Shown one piece after another: positions 1 to 10,475 of a stretch of 64,000 bases of DNA (positions within the stretch are counted from its first letter, which is position 1; the number at the start of each line of letters is the position of its first letter). Below the pieces are notes generated by a model. That model did no database searches. It was not told the DNA's origin and saw only the letters and a list, made by a program, of their open reading frames with translations. Source of the stretch: Acanthosoma haemorrhoidale (taxonomy: Eukaryota > Arthropoda > Insecta > Hemiptera > Acanthosomatidae); contig OV884009.1 in assembly GCA_930367205.1 (NCBI GenBank), forward strand, positions 39,813,841-39,877,840, given 5' to 3'. The position numbers and the translations under genes are program-made.

Positions 1-1569
1 ATTGTCATTTTCTATAGAATTATTATTAGTCATTATGTCAAAAATTTAAGCGTGTATGTATGAATATGTATATACTTGAATGAATTTTGCATTTTCAATA
101 AGTTAACCGTTGGTGAGTATACTGTGCACATACCATTTTCTGTTTGGATAATTTGACCACATTGAGTGATTCGGTTCACCCCAGGTTCCGAATACCTAAA
201 ACATATTACCTGTTTCTCAGTTGTTCTTTATTCATTTGCGTGTAAACAAAAGTACACGATTTATAGTAACTACTGCGTCTGTTAGGCCAACTCCATTAGA
301 AACAGCGCGTTTTTGCCAAATATATTAATACTTTGTTTTAAAAATTTAAAAAAAGAAAATTTTTTATCTCTATAAGTACGTTTGATGAGTCTTAATTAGT
401 TTACAGTTCAAACCCCCAATGTATAAAATATTCCATAAATGTCGCGAAATAGATAATATAGGTGTTGCTTGTCTGGCAGGTAATATACACACACAGGGCT
501 AATCCTTGATTAATTACTTTAATAATTACTAACTACTGAACCAATAAGATATCCCAACAAACTACTGATTTATACATACACAATTATAGCTTTTTGTAAT
601 TTCAGGGATAGTTTGTTGTGTACGTTTGTATACAATGAGTTAATTTCTGTATCAGCAGCAGTCTATGAAATTATGTAGTGTAAAATTGATTTTAAAGTAA
701 ATCTAATTATCATTGTTATCACTGCAAAGTTTTTATGACAAATATAGATATTATTAGACAAAGAATAATTTAAGGTTTTAAGTTTTTCTTTCTATAAATT
801 TAGAATTTAGAGCTCTGTGGTACATAAGCCTCCCGAATTTTTTCATGTTAATATTTTTATATTGTTTCTACTTTCGAATGCCATCCAACCTCTAATCAGC
901 GCGGAATATACTGATGAAATTATTTTGACATTGGTTACAAAATCCAATTCTATCTCAAACCGAGTAATAGAGACAGAACAAAAGTAAAATAAAATATAAA
1001 ACTACTTGACGTAGTTATTATTTTGCAGCTGTGGAAACATTTTCCCTTGAGTTTTTATATTTTAGATGAGGAATTTATCTAAAGTTGGTCAATGGATAAC
1101 TTGTCTGAAGCGTGGAGGAGTTCCTTTCCGCAAAAAGTACGTGGATAGGATCCAACTTTTGTAACTGTCAGTAATTAAAGTTGTGAGTTTCCGCTGCTTA
1201 TTAAAATATACAATCGCTTTTCGTTTTCCTCGTCTAGAAACCACCAACCTCGCACTTGTTACCTTGCACCACAACTCGGGAGTATTGTTCGAGAAAATTT
1301 TCTGCATCAACAAGTATGAACTACGGCCGTGGTCTGCTGAGAACTTGTTTCCAGTCCAGCAAATACAGTATGGATTACCACTTGCAATTCATCTGCCAGT
1401 CCTCATATTGCTCGGCAAACTTTTCAGACACCTGAGACCAGTTCGTTTCATCTTGTATAACAATGGAATAATTACATAACGATGAGACTATATATTAGCA
1501 TCTGTATAAAAATATAATTAGTTTTGTCAATGGTAACTGATGAGCAGCATTGTTTGAAAGATTAATTTA
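1..1569. other. Non-coding stretch, no recognised gene
   Basis: AT-rich sequence with no confident gene or repeat assignment. The only coding-like signal is on the minus strand between about 1480 and 1090. There a short run reads DETNWSQVSEKFAEQ and a later open frame of 74 codons (1313 to 1089) follows in another frame. The local base composition is less AT-rich than its surroundings. This could be an eroded exon or transposon fragment; I do not recognise the family and it may be chance. Confidence 0.5.
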
Positions 1570-2062
1570 TTTTTTTTTTTTTTATTACAATCTGCCTTAT
1601 TAGGCAATAAGTAATTGAGATAAATGTTCTCATTCATACCATATTTACAATTCATCATTCACTCGCTCATTCATAGAATATTTACAAACAGCCCAAAGGC
1701 CCCCCAAGTCCACATGGTTGTCACTTCCCTCGCGTGCGAAGGAGGAAGCGGAGTCTTGGGAAGTCCCCCACGCTCCTTCGTCAGCCACGTCACTTGATAA
1801 GAGCCAGCGGAGGCTGACCAAGAGCACGAGAGCCACAGCCGCTCAGGTCATGATTAGAGAAACTGGCCATTGCCAGCACTCCCAATATCACTTAATTATA
1901 GCAGGTCACGAGGCCACTGCTAAGAGGATTATAGTGATGAGTGGTGCAGTGCAATGGCTGTGCTAGGGAATTAGGGTGGTTGGATAGGTTACTATGGAAT
2001 TTTATTAACTTGGAAGGGATGAGTTCAAGAATGTAGGATATATATTCAGATCATTATGAAGG

Positions 2063-2070
2063 GTTTATAG
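2063..2070. repeat. Left 8-bp target-site duplication of the hAT element
   Basis: GTTTATAG immediately left of the transposon end, repeated exactly at 4588-4595 on the other side. An 8-bp duplication is the family signature of hAT transposons. Both copies lie within LINE sequence that rejoins when the insert is removed. Confidence 0.88.
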
Positions 2071-2086
2071 CGTATGTGGGCAACAG

Positions 2087-2113
2087 CCGGCCCGCGGGCC
2101 GGATCCGGCCCGC
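2087..2113. repeat. Overlapping GC-rich palindromes in the hAT left end
   Basis: Two perfect palindromes overlap here: a 16-bp one at 2087-2102 (CCGGCCCGCGGGCCGG) and a 20-bp one at 2094-2113 centred on GGATCC. A related CGCGGCCCGCG motif lies near the right end at about 4520. Such subterminal motifs are commonly transposase binding sites in hAT elements; that role is inferred here. Confidence 0.7.
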
Positions 2114-2237
2114 TGTAAGATTTGATCCGGCCCGCGAGACATTTTGAAAAACCCAATTTAAAAAAAAAAAATACACTACTTACTCATACTCATGGAATCA
2201 AGTGAGCGAGCAAGCCGAGTGGCGGTGATCATCAAAG

Positions 2238-2289
2238 AGTGAGGCGGCAAACATCAAAGTTCAAAGCCATTGATGTTTGCCGCCACACT
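2238..2289. repeat. Perfect-stem hairpin in the hAT 5' region
   Basis: Arm 2243-2257 (GGCGGCAAACATCAA) and arm 2270-2284 are exact reverse complements (15 bp) around a 12-nt loop. After one mismatch the pairing continues for four more pairs outwards. It lies between the left terminus and the promoter of the hAT transposase. It may be a transposase-binding fold or a small-RNA precursor, or have no function. Confidence 0.75.
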
Positions 2290-2368
2290 GGCGGCGCAAC
2301 AAAGGATTATTGCTTCGCAATTGTATTGTTCTACACTAGACGATTCTAGATCATTCCTTCATTTTGCC

Positions 2369-2405
2369 TATATAAGCGGGTGGATGGCCGGAACTTAGTT
2401 CAGTC
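2369..2405 (+). promoter_or_regulatory. Core promoter of the hAT transposase (TATA plus initiator)
   Basis: TATATAAG at 2369-2376 is followed by TTCAGTC at 2399-2405, a match to the arthropod initiator TCAGTY. The initiator A lies 33 bp downstream of the first T of the TATA box, which is canonical spacing. Predicted transcription starts near 2402, 110 nt before the transposase ATG. It lies within the transposon, so the element carries its own promoter. Confidence 0.65.
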
Positions 2406-2419
2406 CTATTCGAGCTACC

Positions 2420-2470
2420 ATGGTGATAAGTTTGCTTTGTGACTTTGTGTGCATCTTGAGTGCTTACTAA
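2420..2470 (+). CDS. Possible upstream ORF (16 codons) in the transposase leader
   Basis: The first ATG after the predicted start site has a strong context (ACCATGG) and opens a 16-codon frame ending in TAA at 2468-2470, 42 bp before the transposase ATG and out of frame with it. If the predicted start site is right, ribosomes would meet this ATG first. That would lower transposase translation unless leader splicing or re-initiation occurs. I see no convincing intron that removes it. Confidence 0.3.
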   Translation: MVISLLCDFVCILSAY

Positions 2471-2511
2471 TTATACCTATTTTCTTATTAAGTTTATCGA
2501 ACGATAAGTAA

Positions 2512-4317
2512 ATGAAAATGATGTCTGGTGGAAGGAAACGAAAAGTAGATGCAGAGGGTCGCCAGTTTCAAGAAAAATGGACTGAAGAATTCTTCTTTAT
2601 CTTGCACAATGGTAAGCCTATTTGTTTGATGTGTAATGAATCCATTTCGGTGATGAAAGAATTCAATATAAAGAGGCATTACTCAACTAAGCATCCTACG
2701 CTGCTCTCACTGACAGGACAAATAAGAAAAGACAAAATCCAGAAACTTACCGCAAATTTGGAAAAACAGCAGCAAATATTTCATAGACAAAGAACACAAC
2801 TTGATAATGTTGTGAAAGCTAGTTTTATAGTTAGTTCAAAATTGGCAAAGTCATTGAAACCATTTGCCGAAGGAGAATTTATCAAGGAGTGTATGTCAGA
2901 AGTTTGCAGTGTTTTGTGTCCTGAAAAGAAAAATGAATTTGAAAAAATTAGTTTGTCAAGACGAACCGTTGTACGACGTATAGAAATGATGGCTAATGAT
3001 ATAAAAACAACATTGACTGGCCGTATGACTGGTATTGAATCATTTTCCATAGCATTAGACGAGAGCACCGATTTGTCTGACATAGCTCAACTGGCTATAT
3101 TTATTCGAGGTGTTGATAAAGAATTCACTATTACTGAGGAATTGCTTGCTTTACAGCCGCTAAAAGGAACCACTACAGGAGAGGACATTTTTAATGAAGT
3201 TCAAAAGGTATTCACAAGTTTTGGCTTGCCATGGTCGAAATTAGTTGGAGTATGCACAGATGGTGCACCTTCTATGGTCGGCTTACGTAAAGGTTTCATC
3301 GGAATTTTGAATGAAAAAGCAACTGAATTAAATGTGCAAAAAGATGGTTTGATAGTCCTTCATTGCATTATCCACCAACAGAACTTGTGTTCTAAGTCCA
3401 TTCGACTCCAGAATGTTATGAATGTGGTAGTAAAAACCATCAATTTTATTCGATCCCGAGGGCTTAACCATCGTCAGTTCAAGGCGTTTTTGGATGAAAT
3501 ATCAGCCGAGTATGACGACGTAACATATTATTGTGAAGTCAGATGGCTAAGCAAAGGGAAAATGCTGAAACGGTTTTACGAGCTTAGAAATGAGATAGCA
3601 GAATTTATGCAAATAAAAGATAAACCACTATCTGAGTTGAGTGACGCAAAATGGATATGTGACTTAGCATTTCTTGTCGACCTTACAGGCCATTTGAATG
3701 ATTTAAATTTGAAACTTCAAAAACAAGGACAGTTAGTAAATGATTTGTACAGCCATTTGAAAGCGTTTCAGAACAAAATCCGCTTGTGGGAGGCACATAT
3801 GCTGTCTGGTAACAGTTACCATTTCACCACGCTCTCTGCGTATGAAAATATTGCTTACGCTCAATATGCTGAAGAACTCAAGTTACTGTCGGAACAATTT
3901 TCGATCAGATTTAGCGATTTCAAACACATGGAAGACTGTTTCAATTTATTTGCTACTCCAACAAAAAGTAATGTACAAAATGCTCCAATACACTTGCAAA
4001 TGGAGTTGATCGAGATTCAAGAAAACTCACTCCTAAAATCTAAATTTGAAGACGTGGAGTTGTGCGATTTCTACAAAAAATACCTCGAAGAAGACCATTT
4101 TCCGCAGCTTAGAAAATTTGCAAGAAGATTGATTTGTGCGTTTGGCAGTACTTATAAATGCGAACAGTTCTTTTCATTGATGAAAGTTAATAAATCAAAA
4201 CATCGTACAAGGCTGACTGACGATAATTTGGAAAATTCTTTACGTCTTTGTACCAGTGGAATTAATCCAAACATCGATGAATTAGTTTCCCAAATTCAAG
4301 CTCAAGTGTCTCATTGA
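2512..4317 (+). CDS. hAT transposase, GTF2IRD2/ZBED-like, intact
   Basis: A 601-residue protein expected to cut the element ends and catalyse cut-and-paste transposition. Domains in order: a BED-like zinc finger at residues 38-61 (C38, C41, H56, H61); a region from about 100 to 165 preceding the catalytic fold; the RNase H-like core with first acidic residue D183 in ALDESTD and second D250 in CTDGAPSMVG; the hAT CxxH-type segment LHCIIHQQNLC (283-293); an RW motif at 344-345; and the C-terminal dimerisation/hATC region (about 533-582) with the third acidic residue E551 in KCEQFFSLMK. All three catalytic positions are present and there is no stop or frameshift. Annotated insect relatives are usually called general transcription factor II-I repeat domain-containing protein 2-like; that name reflects domesticated vertebrate relatives, not function. 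The first of three nearby Met codons is used; Met4 (MSGGRKRK) is an equally plausible start. Domestication is unlikely because the inverted repeats and target duplication are intact. Confidence 0.92.
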   Translation: MKMMSGGRKRKVDAEGRQFQEKWTEEFFFILHNGKPICLMCNESISVMKEFNIKRHYSTKHPTLLSLTGQIRKDKIQKLTANLEKQQQIFHRQRTQLDNVVKASFIVSSKLAKSLKPFAEGEFIKECMSEVCSVLCPEKKNEFEKISLSRRTVVRRIEMMANDIKTTLTGRMTGIESFSIALDESTDLSDIAQLAIFIRGVDKEFTITEELLALQPLKGTTTGEDIFNEVQKVFTSFGLPWSKLVGVCTDGAPSMVGLRKGFIGILNEKATELNVQKDGLIVLHCIIHQQNLCSKSIRLQNVMNVVVKTINFIRSRGLNHRQFKAFLDEISAEYDDVTYYCEVRWLSKGKMLKRFYELRNEIAEFMQIKDKPLSELSDAKWICDLAFLVDLTGHLNDLNLKLQKQGQLVNDLYSHLKAFQNKIRLWEAHMLSGNSYHFTTLSAYENIAYAQYAEELKLLSEQFSIRFSDFKHMEDCFNLFATPTKSNVQNAPIHLQMELIEIQENSLLKSKFEDVELCDFYKKYLEEDHFPQLRKFARRLICAFGSTYKCEQFFSLMKVNKSKHRTRLTDDNLENSLRLCTSGINPNIDELVSQIQAQVSH

Positions 4318-4420
4318 TTTCGGTGTCGCTATTTAACTTTCGTAGTTTGTAACAATTCTAAATTTAACGATTTAATTTAATGCTGTAGGTACCTATTTTT
4401 TCATTTCATTTTGTTATTTT

Positions 4421-4426
4421 AATAAA
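4421..4426 (+). terminator. Poly(A) signal of the hAT transposase
   Basis: AATAAA about 100 bp after the transposase stop, followed by a GT/T-rich stretch (TTGTGTTGT), and still inside the element. It is the likely 3'-end signal of the transcript. Confidence 0.6.
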
Positions 4427-4587
4427 TTGTGTTGTAATAACATTGTCGTATTATTTCATGGCTGACTGATATCTATCGCTAAAAATTATGAACACTACTT
4501 TAAAATGCACTACTTTTAAACGCGGCCCGCGAACGTATTTGCACACTAAAGTTTGGCCCATAACATGTCAAAGGTTGCCCATACCTG

Positions 4588-4595
4588 GTTTATAG
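4588..4595. repeat. Right 8-bp target-site duplication of the hAT element
   Basis: GTTTATAG, identical to 2063-2070, directly after the right inverted repeat. LINE copy A sequence resumes beyond it. Confidence 0.88.
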
Positions 4596-4928
4596 GGTCA
4601 TTTACTATTGTTCTCAGGACTTTTGATTGAAAGGATTGGATGCGCCTGAAGTTCGACTTTTTTGCTGTCCCCCATAGCTCTATTCCGTATGTCCAGATTG
4701 GCTTAAGTATAACTTTGTAAATATGTAGTTTATTTTCTATTGAGATATGGGATGTCCTACGAAGTAGTCTGTACAGTTGTCCAAAGCGTCTGTTTAGTTC
4801 TTGTCTTTTTAGTCTCGTATGTGGGTTCCAGGAAGCCTAAGTACCGTACTGTCTCGGATACAGGAAGAGGAATAGAATTAAAATAAACTAGTGGACAGGA
4901 CTTGCGGCAGAGAGTAAAGGTTATGTTG

Positions 4929-7900
4929 TACTCGTATATCGGTCGCAAACTAGACCACAACAACCAATCGACAACGTCTTTTAACAGTTTTTTTCCTATT
5001 GAAATTTCTTATGTCATAAACGTAGAATACATTAATTATTGTATGAATATATATATTTCTATAGGTTTTTGTATATATTAAATATATAATTATTAAGATT
5101 ATTCCAGGAGTGGAATGGTAATATGTACAGGGGCTAGGGTTAGTCAGCTACTACGATTCGTACCTTTTAAATGTGAAAAAGATGCAAGTTATATCGGGTT
5201 TTAGTCACCTGGAGTACAACTGTACCTCCGCATTCCTAACGAATGGTCAAAATAATTTATTCCAACATGCCTATATCTACAAGCTTATAATATCTGGTAA
5301 TGATAATAATTATAATATCTGTTATCAGTTGTCAAATATATATATTATTTTAACATATATGTGAACGTATAACCTATTGTGAACCATAAGATTATCTCAT
5401 GTTTAGGTTGGTTAGTATGTAGTTGTTTTGGTGCGTCGGTTCACACAATAATAAACCCTGTTGCTGCCTGTTCTATCTAGGCATTGTGCAAGCGGGTGTC
5501 ACCTGTTTTCGGTTAGAGTAGTTCTTCGGACTTATCACCCAAACAGGCACCTGAAAATTCACTTTATTTTTATTTATTGAGTTTTGGTTCAAGGATATAA
5601 TCAACATAAATTCAATGGTCTAAGGTGCCCTATAACGAAAACACGTACGCTTGAAATCTTGACGTACGTCACACTTTGAAGCAAGCCACCCCGAAACAGA
5701 ATTGGAGTAGAATAAAATTGACGATTTAAAATTTAGCCCGAAACCTTCAAAACTAATGGTCGAAAGTAGATGTGTCGGCTATAGCCGAAATCCCACAACT
5801 GACCACCAAAGGTAATTTTGTTTCCACAACTGACGATCTCAAAAACCCTACATTTTTAAGGTAAAATATCGTGGACAACTGTTATAGTTATATCTTATAA
5901 CATATTTAGAGGTGCTGTGAGTGTATATTTCTTATTACAAATCGATTGAATTTTTTTTCCCAACACTACCGTGGAACATACAAGCAGACAAAAACGATCT
6001 TCCAAGAATGAATGTAGGTTCTATGCCTTCGGGCTTGGTAGTAAGTAATTAAAATTAAAATTTCGCTCACTATTTTATAAAAATGCCTCTCATTGGCATC
6101 CTATTTATATCCACTATTTCTCTATGTCACCAAAAATAGATCCCGTTAGGACATTTACATAAAATCCGTTTGTAAGAACACTGAAGATGCCGCGGGAGTT
6201 GTTCCTGAAGCAAGACAGTGAGTCCACAGACCAGTTATCAATAGAACGAGCCAGGAATATATTTACAGTCTCTTCCTTCCCTTGGGACCACAGTTTCTCC
6301 TCCTTGCCGTGACACCTAAATCCTCCCAAAGGTAATGCCTCCCAAACACCTTGTGCCTCTTTATTACTTTCTCTTTCATGTTGGTTGTTCCATACTCCTC
6401 TCACAGCCTACAGGTATTCTTGTCTAAACATATTTAAAGTGAATGTACTCATTGTTCGGATATTCCGGATATTGTATCAATACATTGTAAATTTTAGCAG
6501 GGAACGTTACTGACAAAGAACCTACTTTATGTCAAATAGAGGTTTGATCATAAGAGATGTAGTACCAAATAAAGACATTATTAATATGAATTTCACAGTT
6601 CCTTGGAATACTCACTATCTCGTACTGTTACTAAAAAGTGAAGGCTTAGATTATTTAATGTTGCTGGATCTTAAACTATGCAGTCAGTGCTGCTTGCTGG
6701 ACCCTGCCGAGTATTTTCTTTGACAGCTCCAGAAGTTAACATCCGGGTGTTTCTCAGTTTGTCCTCCGGGATCGAATTATTGCAGGAAATAATGATGGGG
6801 AAAATTTAAGAATTCTGCAGTATATAGATTTGTCATTATTCTTCTACGAAATCTTAGTTATAACGGATAATCATTTCAAGAGGGATTTACTGATAAGAGC
6901 TTGCAAAATAAATGTTATAGGTGTTGTATGAAATAGTTGAGGAGTTAATATTGAAATATTCAATCGATGTAAGATCGATCCAAGTCTCCTAACCGTAATA
7001 ATCATTGAGTAGAAAGGATGATTTAGGAAGCAAGAAGGCGAGTATTAAAGGATTAGAAACTGTTGATATCTGAAACACACTAATATCTAGCTTGCCCTGA
7101 GAGTACACCACGGGTTGTTTTGACGGTGGAAAAGTTTGACCGTGTGACCTTAACAGGGGTTAAACACTATCGAGCGATATGAGAATCGATTGGATTTTTT
7201 TTTAATTTTATTGAAGAATAGTAAAAACTACTCTACTACTAAGCTATTAAGCTAGAGAAGGCTATTTTTTCACCTTTAGTATGATTTTCACAATGTCAAA
7301 ATATAGTTAGTATGTGTATTTTTTCTAAAATCTAATTGGCAAATTTCGATTTGCTATGAAAATAATGTTTAAATTTCCAATCGATGAAATCGTGCCTTCG
7401 ACCGCTATTGTAGACATAGGAAAGAATAAATCAAATTCCGCAAAAATTACGACAATATTTAAAACTTCAAGCACTTTTTTATTGCCCTGATTCCCTGAAA
7501 TGCCTAGCCCTGCCTTCTACATATTGACCTTCATGCGTTAACACAGTGAAAAATTTATTATCAGCTTTTTAATAAAACAAAAATATTTTCAACTGCTTAT
7601 TAAAATATTTAAAGGGAAATGACAGGCATGCAATAACAAAATTACAGCCCACTTTCATTAATAAATACTTCATCATCAAAAGGACGGGTAAGGTATCCAA
7701 CATGCTTAATATGTTGGAATGTAATTCCTGGTGTACATTTTCAAATATAGTATGTATACATCATACATATACAATGTTGAACTGAATAGCACATATGGAC
7801 AGTAAATTACTGCTTCCTTAATAAGCAGCGGTTTAATTAAATATCTAATATCTAGTATAGTTTACCCTTTGATGTTATACGTAGTTAATTTAATTTTCAG

Positions 7901-10475
7901 GCATGAAAGGAGAGGTTCTACTTACACGGCTTCTAGCCTTCACATTCATGATCTGAATCTTAGATATTAAAGTTGTATTCGACTATAATCCGAGCTGCAA
8001 TGAACATGTTTAATGTATAATAACGGAAAATATTTTAAAGCACAAATTAAACGTTGAAAAATGAACTAGAAATCTGCCCGTCCGTAACTTTTTAGATATT
8101 ATGCTTTTTTTTAATTGAAAAGTCATTTCAGTGACCAGAAGGTTTACAAACAAAATTATTATTAAAAGTATTTTGGATCAATTATAACAACTAGTCATTT
8201 CTATTTCTCTGCAATTATATATTTAAACGATGATTATTACAATTTACACTAATAGTCATTTAAATATTTCTAATATATATATATATAAAGTATATAATGC
8301 ATAAGGCTGGAGCCAACACAATTATTATTTATCAGTATGCATAGGCAGTCGAAAGGCTACAGGGTACAAAATAAAAAAAATAACGATAATTTGTAATTTT
8401 TATTTTTATATTTATTAAAGGATATTATTGGATGACTAAATTTTTGTATGTGATAATTAAAAGCGTTAATTTTTATTAATGTTTAAGATTTAATGAAAGG
8501 TTTCAAGAGGTATTGCTATTTTTTATGATTTTTTGGACTACTTGTTATTTGTTTTACGACTTATCTGATTGCTGCAGTAATCCATTTATGATACTTTCAA
8601 CACTCACATGGCTGAAAACTTTATATACACCGAATAAGGCATTTTATTTCATATGCCATACTATTGTTACAGATAGTCGAAGACCTTAGGCTTTGTAGGC
8701 GAAGACCCTATTGTGAATATTGTTATGCTTTGGGCAATACTTATTGTATATTCGTGATGGTATTGGTAAATTAATTGTGAGTTCGTGTTTTTTTTATTTA
8801 CCTGGATCACCACCGAGTTAAGTACGCGTCTTTAAGCCATATTTCGAATTTAAACAAAAAATAATCCATTAAATATACATTACTTTATATATGTTTATGT
8901 TATATAATTTGTATAATTGGCATAATATGTGATTTGATATTTATTTGCTTTCAATTCAAAATATTAATTTATCTCGTGGTATAAATCTTGCTTTTTTTAG
9001 CTTACACTGCTTATTTCATTAGGACATCACATATTGTTGCAGCAGACACTTACATATTCCTGTGCATTAATCGTCTGGCTATTTTATGATTTTCTTTATA
9101 AAGATAAAACGATTTTGATGCAACACTATAAATTTATCTTAAAAACGAGTTTTTCGGGCTATATTTTATAAATCCCGCAGGCTTTAATAAATGAGCCACA
9201 TATTGCATCGCATTCATCATGTTCAATTCTCTACACATAAAGAAACGGCATGGCCCTAGAGGTAGCTAACAATATCTTCTCTTCGCGCTTGTAACATTTT
9301 TTTTTTTGTGTGTTAAATTGATATAGAACATGAGTAACATTTTATCACAGCCAAGGTTAACATTGGAGGAAGACAAACTGCCCGAATGCTGATAGAATCT
9401 TCTATCGGATAAAAGGATCGGACCCTACCCACCTCGAGCACACCCTATGCATATTAAACCTCCAAAGGAGCGACATTGTTAAAATTACAATGTAAATTTC
9501 TGAAAGGATCGTAAATATGTTCAAATAAATTTTTACTATACATCACAGCCGCTATTAAAATCCCGATTATTGTAATGCAATTTCACAACAAATTCTGGGA
9601 GAGCCCAAAGGTACGCGTAAAGTGGTAAGTGAAATCTCTTTTGGCAGTATGTATTAGGACAGAGTTACTAAAAACAACCCACTCAATCTGAAATTTCTCG
9701 CACATATTATACGTCACTTCAGATTTTACTAATTAAATTTCATTCAAAGATGAGATTATATCAGGATTTTAATTGAAACAAACAGAGATATTTTCATTTT
9801 CCAACTCACTTTCAATATTTCTTAGCGTTTGTTGGGAGTAATTACAAATATTTTCTATGAATCTTCTAGGAAATTTAATCTTCCACCAAATTGTTATTGA
9901 TGCATTTCACACTTAGAAATAGTTATTAAGGCAAAACCACTGAAATATTTACCTTGTTGATGCCCCGTATGTTAGTCATTGTTCCATATTTAGGAAAACG
10001 CAAGGGGGAGGTTAAAAACTATGATTTTCCATGAGAGTGCCAATATGTACAACATACCAGAAAATTAAAATTACCGTCCATAACGATAAAGATATCGTTT
10101 TATATTATATTTATATTAAAAATGATGTTCACAGACTCAATTACTCAGAGGAGTGTGGTTGGTGATAAAAATTAATGGACAGAGATTTTAGAATCCAAGG
10201 TTGAAAATGAGGGCTTTTGTGTCTAGCTTTTGTTTTGTTTACACTGTGTGTACGTTCACCTAATTCAGGCATTACTTTCCTCATATTTGTCGAAAATATT
10301 TGTAGACAAAAACGAGCTGAGAATAAAAAAAACTTTATATTAAATTTGTCAACGGGTCATGTCGGGGACTTTGTAAAGTACTAGGTAAAGTGTACTGGAC
10401 AAATACCATGCCGGGTGTATTTTTTATACACTTGTTAATAATCGTTTTTATGTTGGTCATAAATCAGGGTTTTAC
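4929..10475. other. Long AT-rich stretch without recognised genes
   Basis: I see no convincing exon, RNA gene or complete transposon. Minor structure: a short hairpin at 5495-5551 and a degenerate dispersed repeat at about 7014-7130 related to 25.7 kb. Open frames in this stretch (for example 6114-6404 minus and 6529-6723 plus) are under 100 codons and show no motif; they are best explained by chance. Confidence 0.5.
7014..7130 (+). repeat. Degenerate dispersed repeat, copy 1 (partner at 25.7 kb)
   Basis: Shares an ordered series of blocks with about 25700-25835: a 'ttta-gaagcaag' start, 'ttgatatctgaaa / ctgatgtctgaaa', 'gcttgccctgagagta / cttgcaatgagagta' and 'gttgttttga'. No coding potential was noticed. 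The type of repeat is unknown. Confidence 0.4.

Larger units (their letters stand above)
2071..4587 (+). mobile_element. hAT-superfamily DNA transposon (Charlie-like), apparently intact
   Basis: The element is 2,517 bp long. Its left end reads CGTATGTGGGCAAC and the reverse complement of its right end reads CAGGTATGGGCAAC, so the inverted repeats share GGGCAAC plus scattered outer bases. It is flanked by perfect 8-bp duplications. GC-rich GGCCCGC-type subterminal motifs are present at both ends (about 2087-2113 and 4520-4537), as in Charlie-type hATs. Inside are a TATA/initiator promoter, one uninterrupted transposase frame (2512-4317) and an AATAAA signal. It is inserted in LINE copy A. With every expected part present, this is the best candidate in the window for a recently or still mobile element. 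Confidence 0.9.
1570..4928 (-). mobile_element. LINE copy A (jockey/BS-like), 5'-truncated, split by a hAT insertion
   Basis: Minus-strand copy of the LINE whose longest version lies at 44711-48252. The poly(A) tail appears as a T run at 1570-1583. It is followed by the family's 3' UTR and the end of ORF2 up to 2070. The copy resumes at 4596 and runs to about 4928, where similarity stops (5' truncation). The right part encodes the segment after the RT domain (TFTLCRKSCPLVYFNS and onward, minus strand near 4900) but has lost about 20 bp near 4832 relative to copy B, which breaks the frame. The hAT transposon at 2071-4587 sits inside it, so the LINE is the older insertion. No target duplication was found for this copy. 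Confidence 0.85.
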
